This document shows, piece after piece, positions 30,912 to 42,703 of a stretch of 64,000 nt of DNA; position 1 is the stretch's first letter, and every line of letters starts with the position of its first letter. This stretch comes from Silene conica. Taxonomy: Eukaryota > Streptophyta > Magnoliopsida > Caryophyllales > Caryophyllaceae. Made by a program: the position numbers and the translations under genes. The notes under the pieces were generated by a model. It searched no databases. It was given only the letters and a program-made list of their open reading frames with translations, and was not told the DNA's origin. Location: NCBI GenBank assembly GCA_029255685.2, contig CM055319.2, forward strand, positions 37,458,530-37,522,529, read 5' to 3'.

Positions 30912-33900
30912 TATACGGTTTTTGGAATGTAAGGGGTATGAACATGAGGAATAAGAATCAGTTTGTTAATAATTTTCTTTTACAGCAGAATTGTGATTTC
31001 TTTGCTTTGCTTGAAACCAAAATAAAACCAAAGAATCAAAGTAGAACCATGCAAGTGTTTAATAGTTGGAGCATCACCACCAATACTCACTGCCACCCTG
31101 GTGGACGAATTTGGGTTCTGTGGAATCCCAGCAAGGTAACTGTTCAGGCCTTGGAGTATGATGCTCAGTATATCCATCTGAGAGTGCTCAATCATAACAA
31201 TATTGTTTTGTATGTCACCTATGTATATGCTTATAATGAGGATGCTGATAGGGAGTCTCTATGGCACAACCTGAGCAGAATAGCTAGCAACATCAATGAC
31301 AAATGGTACATTGGAGGGGATTTCAACTGTGTATTGACTGCTAATGAAAGGGTAGGGGGTAGCTTTAATCAAACTGCTGCTGATAACTTCCTCAACTGTA
31401 TCCATCAATGTGAGGTTATGGACTGCCCTACCAAGGGGGCCTATTACACCTGGAATAATAAGCAATGCCCAGAAGAGAGAATCTATAGTAGGCTGGACAG
31501 AAGTCTGGTTAACCAGGAATGGATGAATGAGTATGAAGATTATGTGGCTCATTATTTACCTGAAGGAGACTTTGATCACACTCCTTGTGTGGTTCAAAGT
31601 CAGCATCAACCTAGCCAAGCCCATAGACCCTTCAAATATTACAATATGTGGAGCCATGCCCCTACATTTCATGATATCATAGAATCTGTCTGGGGAGAGG
31701 GGATCAGAGGCACAAACATGTACAGGGTGGTCAATTATTTGAAAAAGCTGAAACCTGCTCTAAAACAGTTGAATCAAGAGCTTTACTCAGATATTGAGAG
31801 GAGAACAGGTGTGGCACAGACCAGACTGCTAAAAATTCAGCAAGAACTAGGGTGTAATCCGGCCAATGCAGCACTGGTCCAGGAAGAAGGGGAGGTCAGA
31901 CAGCAGTATAGACACCTATATGCAGCCCAAGTAGAGTATCTCAGACAAAAATCAAAGATTCATTGGGCCACTGAAGGGGATGAAAATACCAAATACTTCC
32001 ATGGGGTTCTTAAGACAAGAAGAAGGAGAAAAAATGTCCTACAAATAGAGAGTGCTACAGGCCAACTTAAAGATAATCCTCAAGACATCCAAAACAGCTT
32101 TCTGGATTTCTATCAGGAACTGCTGGGGACCTGTAAGCCTACTCAGCCTGTGAACAGGAGAATAGTAAGATCAGGGCCACTATGTGAGGAGGAGCATATT
32201 ACCAGATTGATGCAACCAGTGACAATGGATGAAATAAAACATGTCATGTTCAGTATTCCCAATGACAAAGCCCCAGGGCCTGATGGCTACTCTAGTAAAT
32301 TCTTCAAAGACAGTTGGGATATTGTGGGGACTGACATATGCCAAGCCATACAAGAGTTCTTTACTAATGGCCAGCTGCTTAAACAACTGAACACAACTCA
32401 TATCACTCTTATCCCAAAAGTTGAGCACCCCACAAAAGTGACCCAGTTCAGGCCAATAGCATGTTGTAATGTTATTTACAAATGCATCTCTAAATTGTTA
32501 TGCACCAGATTAGCCTCTATCCTACCTCAGCTCATATCCACTACTCAGGGTGGGTTTATCAAGGGCAGGCACATTCAGGAAAATATCCTAATATGTCAAG
32601 ACTTGGTCAAACTTTATAGCAGGAAGGCAGTTTCATCAAGATGTCTTTTCAAAATAGACCTACAGAAGGCCTATGATTCTGTAGAGTGGCCTTTTCTGTT
32701 TCAAATGATGAGGATTATGAAGTTCCCAAATCATTTTATCCAAATGATTCAGGAGTGTGTAACCACTCCTACATACACTTTGAACCTCAATGGCAACAGT
32801 TTTGGGTTCTTTAGGGGCAAAAGAGGACTAAGACAAGGGGATCCCCTATCTCCTCTCTTATTCACTCTGTGTATGGAGTACCTTTCAAGGTTGCTAAATT
32901 TTACTACAAATGCCATGGAATTTAAATATCATCCTCTTTACAAAGCCATGAAATTGAGTCATCTGATGTTTGCAGATGATTTACTTTTATTCTCTAAAGG
33001 GGATATACCATCCATCATGACACTGATTAGAACCTTTGCCACATTCTCTAAAGCTTCTGGGCTACAGATGAGTCAGGGAAAATCTAATGTATACTTCAAT
33101 GGGGTATCAAATGCTTTGAAACAAGATGTCATACAGATATCAGGGTGTGTAGAGGGCCAAATGCCATTCAAATATCTGGGAGTGCCTATCAAGCCTACCC
33201 ATCTCTCTGTGAAAGACTGTCAGCCTATCATTACTAAAATTATGGACAGAATCAGGGGCCTGGGAACAAGAAAGTTGTCTTATGCTGGAAGACTAGTGTT
33301 AGTAAGGTCTGTGCTCAAAACATTGCACTCCTACTGGACTACCATTTTCATTCTGCCCAGTGCAGTTATAAAGAAAATAGAGACCATATGCAGAAATTAT
33401 CTGTGGGATGGGGGGACTGAATACATGAGAAGCCCTTCTGTGGCCTGGCACAAGATCTGTACCAGTCACAAGGAAGGAGGATTGGGACTCAAGAATGAAA
33501 GCCACTGGAATAAGGCAGCTATTGGGAAATTAGTATGGTGGATACATTGCCATCCAACTAAACTATGGGTGCAATGGATCCAACATAACTACCTGAAAGG
33601 AGAGGCCTGGCTACAGTATAAACCTCCTAAGGATGCTAGCTAGACATGGAAGAAAATTTGTAAAGTTAAGGATGCCCTACAGGATGCTTATGATCAAACT
33701 GAGTGGCAAAATATACCTGGCAAACAATATAGTATGCAAAAAGGCTATCAGTGGCTCATGACAGAACAACCAAAGGTGGACTGGCATACTTATCTCTGGA
33801 ATAAGTGGACAGTCCCCAAGCATGCTTTCATTAGTTGGCTCAACTATCATGGGGGTTTGACAACAAGAGATAAACTGAAAAGCTGGGGTTTGATACAAGA

Positions 33901-34276
33901 GGATGACTGCTGCATCTGTGGCCACACTTCTGAGACTGCTCAGCATCTTTTCTTTAAGTGTCAATATGTTACTCAAGTGCTCAACATCATATCTGAATGG
34001 ACAGGGGTCTGTATTCCTCAAGACAACCTGCTGCAATGGAGGAAATCAAAACGTTTTTCTAGACTGAAAGCAGGAGTGATGGATAGCATACTGAATGCTC
34101 TGGTTTATGCTGTATGGAGACAAAGAAATCTGAGCAGAATAGAGGGAATCCTGGATACACCTTTGAGATGTGCAAATACTATCAAGCAAGAGATCAGGTC
34201 CAGAATCAAAAACAAAAGTGTAGGCAGATTACTTACTAGAGATGCTAGATGGCTAGAGTTATTACACAGGCCATGA
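30908..34276 (+). pseudogene. L1b ORF2: endonuclease and reverse transcriptase, one nonsense codon
   Basis: ATG at 30908 overlaps the ORF1 stop. An AP-type endonuclease domain comes first (WNVRGMN, ETKIKP, YIGGDFNCVL at about residue 135, RLDRSLV, FDHTPC). Reverse transcriptase follows: NDKAPGPDGYSSKFF, FRPIACCNVIYKCISKLL, FKIDLQKAYDSVEW, GLRQGDPLSPLLF, and the catalytic FADD at about residue 690. TAG at 33641-33643 ends the first 911 codons. The same frame then continues to 34276 with the zf-RVT region (KHAFISWLNYHGGLTTRDK, CCICGH, HLFFKC). L1a has Trp (TGG) at the stop position, so this is a single TGG to TAG change. The product would lack about 210 C-terminal residues. Confidence 0.9.
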
Positions 34277-34390
34277 GTTATTGTTGATTTTCTTATCTTG
34301 GCTGATGGTGGCAGCCAGTTAATGTAATGTATGAGTTTGGATGGTTCACTTATGATTCTAATACAATTTTTACATTTTCCCAAAAAAAAA
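34277..34390 (+). other. L1b 3' UTR and A-tail
   Basis: It contains GTTAATGTAATGTATG and AATTTTTACATTTTCCC before A9. The same elements end L1a, so this is the family-specific 3' end used to prime reverse transcription. Confidence 0.75.
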
Positions 34391-34551
34391 TATAGTCATC
34401 GTAAATAAAATATTAGATATAAAATATAACATAAAATGTCGTATGTAAAATATTGCTTATATAAATAATTGTATAAATAACGCAAGTAGATACAATAATA
34501 TTAACATTTTATTATTATTACATACCATAAAATACGGGGTATTACAGCTTT

Positions 34552-35584
34552 TTGCCTGCAAGCATGGTTTTTTGGTTGGTATCACAAGTTTGGAGACTAC
34601 TTGCATATCCCGTTTCTCATGTTACCCATTTAACTCCACATTTAGCCAAAAACTGCCAGTTGATCTATAAACTACACCCAAATCTTAGCCTACTTTGTGT
34701 CGAGCTAGTTTAGTGTTGTTTTGTGGTATTCATTCATTTCATCAGTTTTGGTTCGGATTTCATTTTGGAGTTGGTATTTTGAGAATGTTGGAACTTGAAC
34801 TCGGAGTTTGTTGTTTTTCACGAACTCAGCAAAAAAAAAGAAAAAAAAATCATGAAAAGAAAAGAGAAAGAAAATGCATTCACGTGCTTATCATTGTATC
34901 CTTTGGGAATTGGAAAAAAAAGAAAGAAAAAAAAAAGAAAAAAGAAGAAGGAAATCAATAAGCTAAGTATGTTTATGCCCGATTCAAGTTCCGTGGTTGT
35001 ATGAGTTGTATGCCGAGCATGGCATCGAGTTTTTTTGCGAGTAATATAGTTTCTACTTTCGGTTGAGTCTTGGTAGCTAGCTCGAGCCGTTACCTCCTCT
35101 TGTCCATATTGTTTTTGCCTCTTTTTACCCATTTCACCTCACATAACCATAACTTGCAAGTATTCGGCATGTGATAGACATTGAAAGGTTGACATGCGTG
35201 TGTACGGTGATTAGAATCAATTGTCATACTAGTTGCATTACATGATATGTTGGTCGCAGTTAGGAGATTGTCTTCATTTTCTTATTTTTCTCTCTTGGAC
35301 ATAAATGTTTACCCTTGTTTGATGAGAGAAGAGTGATCCGGGAGAGTCTAAAGTACACAAGTCATTTGAGGTCAATTTGTCCAAGTTGTTTTTCATTGCA
35401 TGTATGAATTCGTTGCTTTTGGTTTTGAACTTCTTGGTGGCTAATTTTCTGCATTTAGATAGTTAACATATAATCTGTAGTTGGCTTTGAGGCGCTTCCA
35501 TTCCATTATGTAGTAGTTAGTTGCATTTTCTTGTAGTTGTATTAGTTTGCTTGAGGACAAGCAAAGGTTTGGTTTGGGGATGTT
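34552..35584 (+). other. G2 3' non-coding region, second part, with polypurine tract
   Basis: It continues the G2 sequence after the solo LTR. An A/G-rich tract lies at about 34829-34960. Hairpin TTTGCTTG / CAAGCAAA with an AGGA loop lies at 35546-35565, followed by GGTTTGGTTTGGGGA. The ORFs at 34695-34961 and neighbours arise from the low-complexity tract. Confidence 0.65.
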
Positions 35585-36513
35585 TGATGCGTGCATATTA
35601 TATACAATTTTTAGCATCTTTTGGCACGCATTTCCATGCATTTACACACGTTTTATGCGCTGTTTTGCCCTGATTTCTCTTTTTGTGTCTTTCTTGTTGT
35701 TTTGCAGGAAACGCTATAGTCACGAAAACCATGCCATTTTGTCGAAAGTAACCTACTTTTAGGAGATGGAATAAAGACAAGGAACTAGACAGCCTCAGAA
35801 GTGCAAATTTCAGAAGATAAGAGCCTAAAACAGAAGGAAAACGAAGAACAGAAGCAGCTGGGACAACAAACGAGCAACCAGGACTGATAAAGACTCGATT
35901 GAGCTCTAGTGTTTGCTCGATCGAAGGGTTTTTGCTGAGAAAGTGCTCGATCGAGTAGTTCGTTACTCGATCGAGGAGAATACAGGAGGGTCAGTGGGAT
36001 CGAAGGATTTTGGAGCTCGATTTAAGACTGGTGAAAAGAAATTTACTCGATCGAGTGATTCTTCAGCTCGATCGAGCAACTCACTAAAGACTCCGGATTC
36101 CGCATTTCAGTTTTAGGTTAAGATCATTAGTGTAACCTAATCTCCCTATATAAGGATTAGGTTAACACTTCTCAGATTATCTTTTATCATCTTTCACTAC
36201 TTAGTTTTCATTAGTCAGTGATCAACATTTCTCATTTTTATAAACAAATACAGTAGTTCATTTTAGGTTTTTACTTGAAGCTTTTAGTTCATTTCCCGAT
36301 CTTGTTCGTTATCATTCTCTGCCACTTTTATTGTAACTTTTCTTAATCCCTTCTCTTATTTACGTTTTAGTTTATTTTCTCTCATTATTATTAGTTTATA
36401 TTCATATTTCGCCATGTCGTATTTAGTTTGTATTGTTATGATTAGCGTAGAACCCAAACCCATGATTAGGTAATATTCTTAATATGTTAGGATGAGGGAA
36501 GTCGCGGTAATAA
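35585..36513 (+). repeat. 3' LTR of G2, truncated by an insertion
   Basis: It starts TGATGCGTGC after the polypurine tract. It carries an array of CTCGATCGAG motifs, then a TATA box (CCCTATATAAGG, about 36144-36155). It is interrupted at 36513 by the SIRE-like LTR. Confidence 0.75.
35893..36076 (+). repeat. CTCGATCGAG palindrome array in the G2 LTR
   Basis: Five TCGATCGA-centred palindromes lie at about 35916, 35946, 35966, 36046 and 36067, with degenerate ones near 35894 and 36016. They lie 70-230 bases before the TATA box, so in U3. The same core occurs in the leader of Copia B (52078-52389). Confidence 0.8.
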
Positions 36514-37860
36514 TGTGAAGAGTCAAGAAAGAATTAGCACCTAAGAGGGGGAGGAGTGAATTAGGTGACCTTTTAAAAATTCTGATTTAATTGAGTGTTT
36601 GCAAATGAAGCAACGAGAAACTGAGTCTAAGCAACTGTATATGGAACTGTTGCACAGATCTGTTCTTTTACGGAAATAGCAAAGAAACGAGAAGTAAGAG
36701 TTTGAGCAAAGCATAAACAAACGATATTAAAAATCGGTTCATCTCCTTCTCCGGAGCCTACATCCAACCATTATTTTATTGAATGTTTAGAAGTTACTCA
36801 ACTTGACTAAAACAATTACAATAAAACAACTCCCCAACCTATTCCGGTTGCAATTTGCTTAGAGCTACTCCGCTCGTAAGACTTGACTCAAACCTAGAGC
36901 TACTCCACTCTAAGAGTTTTTGATGTTCTACCTTATGGTTTATACGATCTCTATCTCATAGGTTCACTTAAGAAGATGGAGATTACGTTTACGATCTAAA
37001 CACAAGGTTCATCGAACATACTCATAGAAATTAAGAGAGCTAACTAGTGCTTAGGAGATAACAACTTGTTTAAAACAAGTTGAAGACTTTAAAACAGAAA
37101 ACGTTTGCAAAAAACACTTTGAAGAATAAAGCCTTGACATATTTTGCAAAGTAGAATTGAATGCTCTAAAAGTCTTGGTATTAAAGGAACCCAAAGGTCC
37201 ATATATATAGCCGAGAGGTATAAATCTTTGAAACCCTAGGCAGATGCTTTGGCCACTCTCTTTGCATTAAACAAGTATTTTACTCAGTAATGGGTAATAG
37301 GGTGAATTTGTTTGTCAAACTGAGGAAAAGGACTGGTCAGACTTTGAGAGGCTCTATGTTGCACTCATTTGGGTATGAAGTGCACTCCTCTTTCTCTTGT
37401 TGAACGACTCACAAAGCCAAAAGAGGAAATAAAGCAAGTTCTCTTTTTCACAATGACCAAGACTCTTTTGAATGAGATTTCAACTTGTTTCTTCTAATTC
37501 TTGTTTCAAATAATAATAATTTAAAACAAGCTGATATTTTGAAAACAATTTTCAAACATTTGAAAACCTCTTTTTGGAAAACATCTCCGTATGCTAGCAC
37601 TAGAAACCAAGGATGCAACAGTCTTGGATTGTTGCATAGATTTTGCACTCTTAATGACTAGAAGAATATGTTTGATTACCTAGCTTACAACACTCATTCT
37701 AGACTCGACTTGTCTTGTGTTATGCTTGCACCTTGAGACTCCATCTTGATCATGTTTCAACTTCCGTGAGCTTGATGTCTCTTGCTAAATTCATAACACT
37801 TAGAGGAAACATTAGATGATTAAGAGTAACTTGGCATCATCAACAACATGTGTTCTAACA
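36514..37860 (-). repeat. 3' LTR of the SIRE-like element
   Basis: On the minus strand it runs from TGTTAGAACACATG (37860) to GACTCTTCACA (36514), just after the polypurine tract (about 37861-37875). The flank AATAA (36509-36513) would be the target duplication. The partner is out of the window. Confidence 0.7.
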
Positions 37861-37875
37861 AATTCCCCCTTTGAT

Positions 37876-38833
37876 GATGGCAAGTTATAAATAAAATTGT
37901 GTGACAAGTTCCCCCTTAGCCCATGGTAATTCGGTCTTTGTTAATCATAATCAATAGGACATCAAATGTACATAATCAAGGTGATAAAGGAGTCTACATA
38001 CTTAACCTAGGTAATACTTCTAATCATGGTAGCTAAGACATTTCTACAGTGAATGTTAGCCTAAGAGTCATTGAGTAATAGCAACACATAATTTTATAGC
38101 ACTTCCCCCTCTTGGAATCATCAAGAGAAGAGATAAAACGAGTCTAAGCAGCAGTTCATAGCACACATACGGATGAAATAAAACAGAGTTCAGAAAGCAT
38201 ACAGTGAAAGTCATACAAGCACAACATTAAAGATAATAAGCTAAGATTGAAGGGAAGGGTGGGTGGGGGGTTAGGCTTCATCCTCGGCCTCAACATTGCC
38301 GGCAACCCTTTTCCGTAAGATCTTCATTGACAGTCTTGAGTTCAGTCACCTCATCCTTCAAGTACTCCATGTACACAACCAACTTTTTCACTAGCGTCAT
38401 TAATTGATCCAGCTTCTCATTAACAGCCCCTTATGCAACATTTGATCCAACCGTTCCTTTCGCCCCAAACTTCTTTACCAACTTCCCATCACAGATAACC
38501 AATGCCATTTGGGATTGAAGACCCAAGGTCATTTAATCACTCAATCTGTCAATGGCTGGGCTTCCTTTCTTAATGAGCTTTTTCTTTTGGAAATTTATGG
38601 ATACCCACATGCCGTAGGGGATGAGAGTTTTTTTTATCATATTTCCCGGCATGAATGTCATTGGCAAGGTCGTTTATGCGGTAGAACATGACATGGGGAA
38701 GGCTAATGGGACGGCTTTTGAGTACGTGGTAGAGGAGGGTCATTTAAAAGTAAGAGCAGCGACCACGAGTATTGTTGTTTGGGACAATAACACGCTGAAG
38801 GAAGTTGAAGATAAAACGGTGAGGGGCTCTTAG
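37876..38833 (-). other. 3' non-coding region of the SIRE-like element
   Basis: No reading frame of note exists on the minus strand. The plus-strand ORFs 38509-38691 and 38621-38833 oppose the element and show no domain. The region probably includes the decayed end of the env-like ORF. Confidence 0.5.
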
Positions 38834-40149
38834 TTAAGTTGCATAGATGTTTGAGGGACCTTCTTCATGGCCTGGTCTTAGGGTTGTTTTGAAGTTAGAG
38901 ACCATGAAAGCATCTAGGTCCCCCAAAGTTCCTTTGAGGAACACATCAAGTCTGACAGGGAGAATCTTAAGGTAGGTAGCCAATTGGTCGATGGTAAGGA
39001 CGAGGGGTTTGGAGTTGATGTAAGCAGGCAATGTTCCTGACGCAATGTCCAACCGGACCGTTGCATAAAATTGCAATACTTCTGACAAGTACACATGACA
39101 GTACATGTCTAGAAGCTCAAACCATTGTTGGGCAAACATTTCAAACTTGAAAAAGCTAAAGGCAGGGGATGTATCATACCAGTCTTTGGAGTAGCAACGA
39201 CCAATATTGAAGGAGCATGAGAGTAGGCCATGTCATTGAGTGATCACCTCCTCCGAGATAAGAAGATTGGAGAGATGAGCCCATACCTCATTCTTGAAGG
39301 ACTCATCAAAATGGGTAGCTATCAAGGTAGTACACAGGTTGGAGGAACTGGGTGTTCAGAAGCTTTGGTTTTCTTTTGTAGCTTGGTCTTCTCCTGGGTT
39401 TTGGCCTTTTTGGTTGGTTGGCGAGTTGGTTTTTCTTTTGGCTTGGTCTTTTTCTCGGTTTTTGTTTTTTCCATGTTTGAGATGGGAATGTCATCATCCT
39501 CATCGTCACCAAAGAATTCACTGATTTTTCTCTTTGATTTAGATCGAGGAGTGGCATGAGTTAATGGTTCAAACTCATCCTCGAATACATGGTGGGCATG
39601 AAAGTCATCCACATTTTCTTCGGTGTCATCTATCTCCGGATCCTTTTGTTTTTCACTTTCCTCTTCTTTGGCTTCACTCTTTTACTTTTTTTTCACAACT
39701 CTTTTCATTTTCGGTACTCATCTCCTTTTTCTTGTTCACTTTCTTCACCTCCTTCGTGTTCATTCATTTCCCCAACCTCTTCAATTTCATCCCTGACCCT
39801 CGATGGCTCATTTGTTGCATGTTGGTCAGTGGGGGAGTTCCTGTTCATCTACACCGTTATCCTTGGTTGCAACAGAGTCTGCTTCCTTTGATTTTTCAAG
39901 ATTTTCATTTTCGTTCTCAGATTCGGAAGCCACATCCATGGGAACCTCTTCTTTCTTTTTGCTCTTAGCTCCCTTTTTCAGAGCTTTCTTTCCTTTCGGA
40001 CTAGTTGAAGCTTTTGCTTTGGTTCTGACAAGGCGATGTTTGGCAGGGAGGGATGGTTGAGGTAAGGTCATTTTCAGTTTTGCGACGTATTTGGGGTTGT
40101 AGATGTTATAAAGGTTTTTCAGTTCTCTACTAAGATTTTTGGGTGGCAT
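38834..40149 (-). pseudogene. Env-like / extra ORF of the SIRE-like element, frameshifted
   Basis: Three minus-strand pieces in different frames read in order. 40149-39826 begins MPPKNLSRELKNLYNIYNPK and becomes Lys/Ser/Glu-rich. 39612-39322 is Lys/Thr-rich. 39139-38834 contains EVLQFYATVRLDI and LPAYINSKPLVLT. The last resembles the conserved part of SIRE env-like and related plant transposon proteins. Frameshifts and stops separate them. The acidic/basic low-complexity middle part is typical. There is no evidence of a functional envelope. Confidence 0.55.
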
Positions 40150-40505
40150 TTTTGGAGGATATAAAGGGGGGTAACGATTTATGGAGATAATGTGGGGAGT
40201 TTGAATGTGGAAGTTGGTTTAATTTTTTTATTATGGGGATGAAGGAGGTTGTTTAATATGTAGTGGGTAATAAAGGAGTTGATGGTTTGGGTGGTTGACT
40301 GTGATAGGGAAAAGTGACGGTTTAAGTAAGAGAAAAAGGGTGTTTTGATGTGTCATAATAGCTTATTAAGTTAATCAATGCATGCATGCTTACTCTTGTA
40401 ATGAACTCGAATTAAAATCCGTACATGATACAAATAGCGTTTTTAAGCCTAAACTCGTAAGTTCTTAACTCTAGTCAATCATTGGAGAACGGAAATATAT
40501 TAGTG

Positions 40506-41684
40506 TCACATATCACTCAACAAAATAATTTCCAACCGAAGTTTTACGAATTGTTCTCTTTCTAACGGTTTTATAAAAATGTCCGCAATTTGATTTTCCG
40601 TTTTACAAAAGTTAAGACATATCGTTGCCTTTTCAACTTGATCACGCAAGAAATGATGTCTTATTTCAATAATTTTGGTCCGAGAGTGTTGTATTGGGTT
40701 CTTAGAAATGTTAATTGCACTAGTATTATCACAAAAAACAGGACTGGATTCGAAGTTAATACCGAAATCGTGCAATTGTTGATGAACCCATAGTATTTGT
40801 GTGCAACAAAGTGCGGCACTGATGTATTCGCTTTCCGCCGCTGATAGAGACACAGTGTTTTGCTTTTTGGAAGCCCATGTAAGCAAACACGGGCCCATGA
40901 ATGTGGCAATTCTGGATGTGCTCTTTCTATCCATCATGCATCCCGCATAGTCGGCATCGGAAAACCCTACAAGATCAAGCTCATAGTAAGAAGGATATCA
41001 AAGATATAAATGTTGAGTTCCAATAAAATACTTGAAAATCCTTTTTACTGCTTTAAAATGAGATTCCTTAGGGTTTGCTTGGAAATAAGCACACACACAA
41101 ACACTATATTGAATATCGGGTCGACTTGCGGTCAAGTAAAGTAACGAACCAATCATACCTCAATACACCTTTTCACTAACACTCTTACCGTTCGGATTAA
41201 GATCAAGTTTAAGGTTAGAGACCATGGGTATAGCGATGGGTTTCGCATTGGTCAACCCCAACTTACTTATTATTTCTTTCACATACTTTTGTTAATGGAT
41301 CATTGTGCCTTCCTCTTTTTCCTTGATTTGGAGGCCAAGAAAGAATCCTAGTTCTCCCATCATACTCATTTCAAACTCAGATTTCATTAGATTTGCAAAG
41401 TATCCATAAAGAGCTTCACTTGTTGCACCAAAGATTATGTCATCGACATATATTTGCACAAGCAACATTACAACCGAATGTGCCTTGATGAATAATGTTT
41501 TATCAACCGAACCACGTATGAAACCATTTTCCAAGAGGAATTTTGAAAGCCTATCATACCATGCTCTAGGAGCTTGTTTTAAACCATATAGTGCTTTATC
41601 AAGTTTAAAGACATGGTTCGGTGATTCATTATCCACAAAGCCCGGAGGTTGTTCAACAAAAACTTCTTCATTGAGATAGCCATT
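40506..41684 (-). pseudogene. SIRE-like reverse transcriptase and RNase H remnant
   Basis: It reads from the insertion point as NGYLNEEVFVEQPPGFVDNE, then LDKALYGLKQAPRAWYDRL and the catalytic IYVDDIIFGAT. RNase H follows: SDADYAGC, SLSAAESEYISA and VFCDNTSAINISKNP, with a stop near 40506. Stops or frameshifts occur near 41290 and 41160. The N-terminal part of pol lies beyond the Athila insertion, outside the window. Confidence 0.85.
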
Positions 41685-42670
41685 TGATGCGCGAGATTTA
41701 GTCGTCGGTTCTCACGATCAAACACATTTATAAAAACCCAAATTAGTAGTATAATAGGGTTATCGTTCACGAAGACGATGGGGATAGTTGTATAGTAACT
41801 TGAGTTGGGGTAATATGTTTGGTTTTGAAAAGACTAATTAACTAAGGACAAACAATAGAAGCAAATAAATCTAGATGAAATTGATGATAAAGAGGACTAG
41901 GGTGTCGGGGGTCACCTAGGTAAGTCGGTAGCCAAACGTAAGATAACGGTCTTGTGTCACTTCTATGGTAGGTCTAGGGTTGTCTCTTCTCTCGAGTCGA
42001 CTACCCTTAGGTCAAGACTAGTCCTAGCTTTTGCTAGAAACCAAGCTAACCTAACACACAAGCATGCTCATGAAACCCAAGACTATCGTCTAAAGCAAAC
42101 AAAGCGAAGACTAACACCCAACCGTCGTTGAGGCATTTCGTCGAACACGTAACATGCAAGATGTGAAAACTTAACCAAAGAAGCAAACAAGACTACCCCT
42201 AAGCATTTTTCATGGCTACAAACTACCCAAGCAAACCCCTAACCCTAGAATGAAACTACTCACTCATGATTGAGGAAAGCATATGAACAAGTGAAGTATA
42301 GATGATAAACATTATAAGAAATGGCAAAAACAAACAATAGATAAAAAGAAACTTAAACAAATGCAATAACTAAGTAGAGATTAGAGAGATTATACCAATA
42401 GCAAAGGAAAATGAAGTAACTTGGATAACAAGTTGAAGAATTCTTTCAAATCCTTCAAATTACAACCCAATAAAACCTCTTACAATTGCCCAAGAAGATT
42501 ACTAGAGAGAATCACTAAAGAAAGATTAACTAGATTGAAAGATTAAACTAGGATCTAAGGAGTATTAAATATTTTAAGAGAGTTTTTGAGACTAAGTATG
42601 TGCTAATGAAACAGTAAAACCCTAGAAAATATGCTTAGAAATGCGTGATAACAAAATGATACAAGTGCGG

Positions 42671-42680
42671 GTTTATATAG
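42671..42680 (-). promoter_or_regulatory. TATA box in the Athila LTR
   Basis: The minus strand reads CTATATAAAC, about 25 bases after the last palindrome unit. This is a likely core promoter for the element transcript. Confidence 0.6.
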
Positions 42681-42703
42681 TGCGCGAAATTCTGAGAAAG
42701 GCC

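Larger units (their letters stand above)
29648..34390 (+). mobile_element. Near full-length L1 LINE (L1b)
   Basis: The element is 4.74 kb, flanked by the 14-bp duplication ATATAGTCATCGTA (29634-29647; 34390-34403, sharing an A with the tail). It has a short 5' UTR, ORF1, ORF2 overlapping ORF1 by four bases (ATGA), a 3' UTR and an A-tail (34382-34390). Single-nucleotide damage in ORF2 is the only obvious defect. L1a is a second copy of the family. Confidence 0.9.
27062..34546 (+). repeat. Solo LTR of a TGTAACAC-type Gypsy element, containing L1b
   Basis: It starts TGTAACACCCCC and ends CGGGGTATTACA. GCTTT lies immediately outside both ends (27057-27061 and 34547-34551). With L1b and its duplication removed, about 2.7 kb remains without coding sequence. 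The intact 5-bp duplication around a single LTR indicates a solo LTR left by recombination between two LTRs. The interior has a CAATCT minisatellite (about 27465-27510) and AAT-rich repeats (about 28220-28390). Small ORFs within it are not conserved. Confidence 0.8.
25521..36513 (+). mobile_element. Gypsy element G2 (Tat/Athila-like), 3' part with insertions
   Basis: Pieces 25521-27061, 34552-35584 and the LTR start 35585-36513 form one 3' region that is colinear with G1 (4708-6200). It is interrupted by the solo LTR at 27062-34546, which has target duplication GCTTT on both sides. The LTR is cut at 36513 by the SIRE-like element. Order: an extra ORF, non-coding sequence, an A/G-rich tract, hairpin plus polypurine tract, LTR. 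Confidence 0.75.
36514..41684 (-). mobile_element. SIRE-like Copia element, 3' part
   Basis: Minus strand: reverse transcriptase and RNase H (41684-40506), env-like ORF remnants (40149-38834), non-coding sequence, the polypurine tract AAAGGGGGAATT, then a 1347-bp LTR. The CATCATCAAAGGGGGAA context and the CCTCTTAGGTG-type LTR end are typical of the SIRE/Maximus lineage, which carries an extra ORF after pol. It is inserted in the G2 LTR and interrupted at 41684 by the Athila element. Confidence 0.75.
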
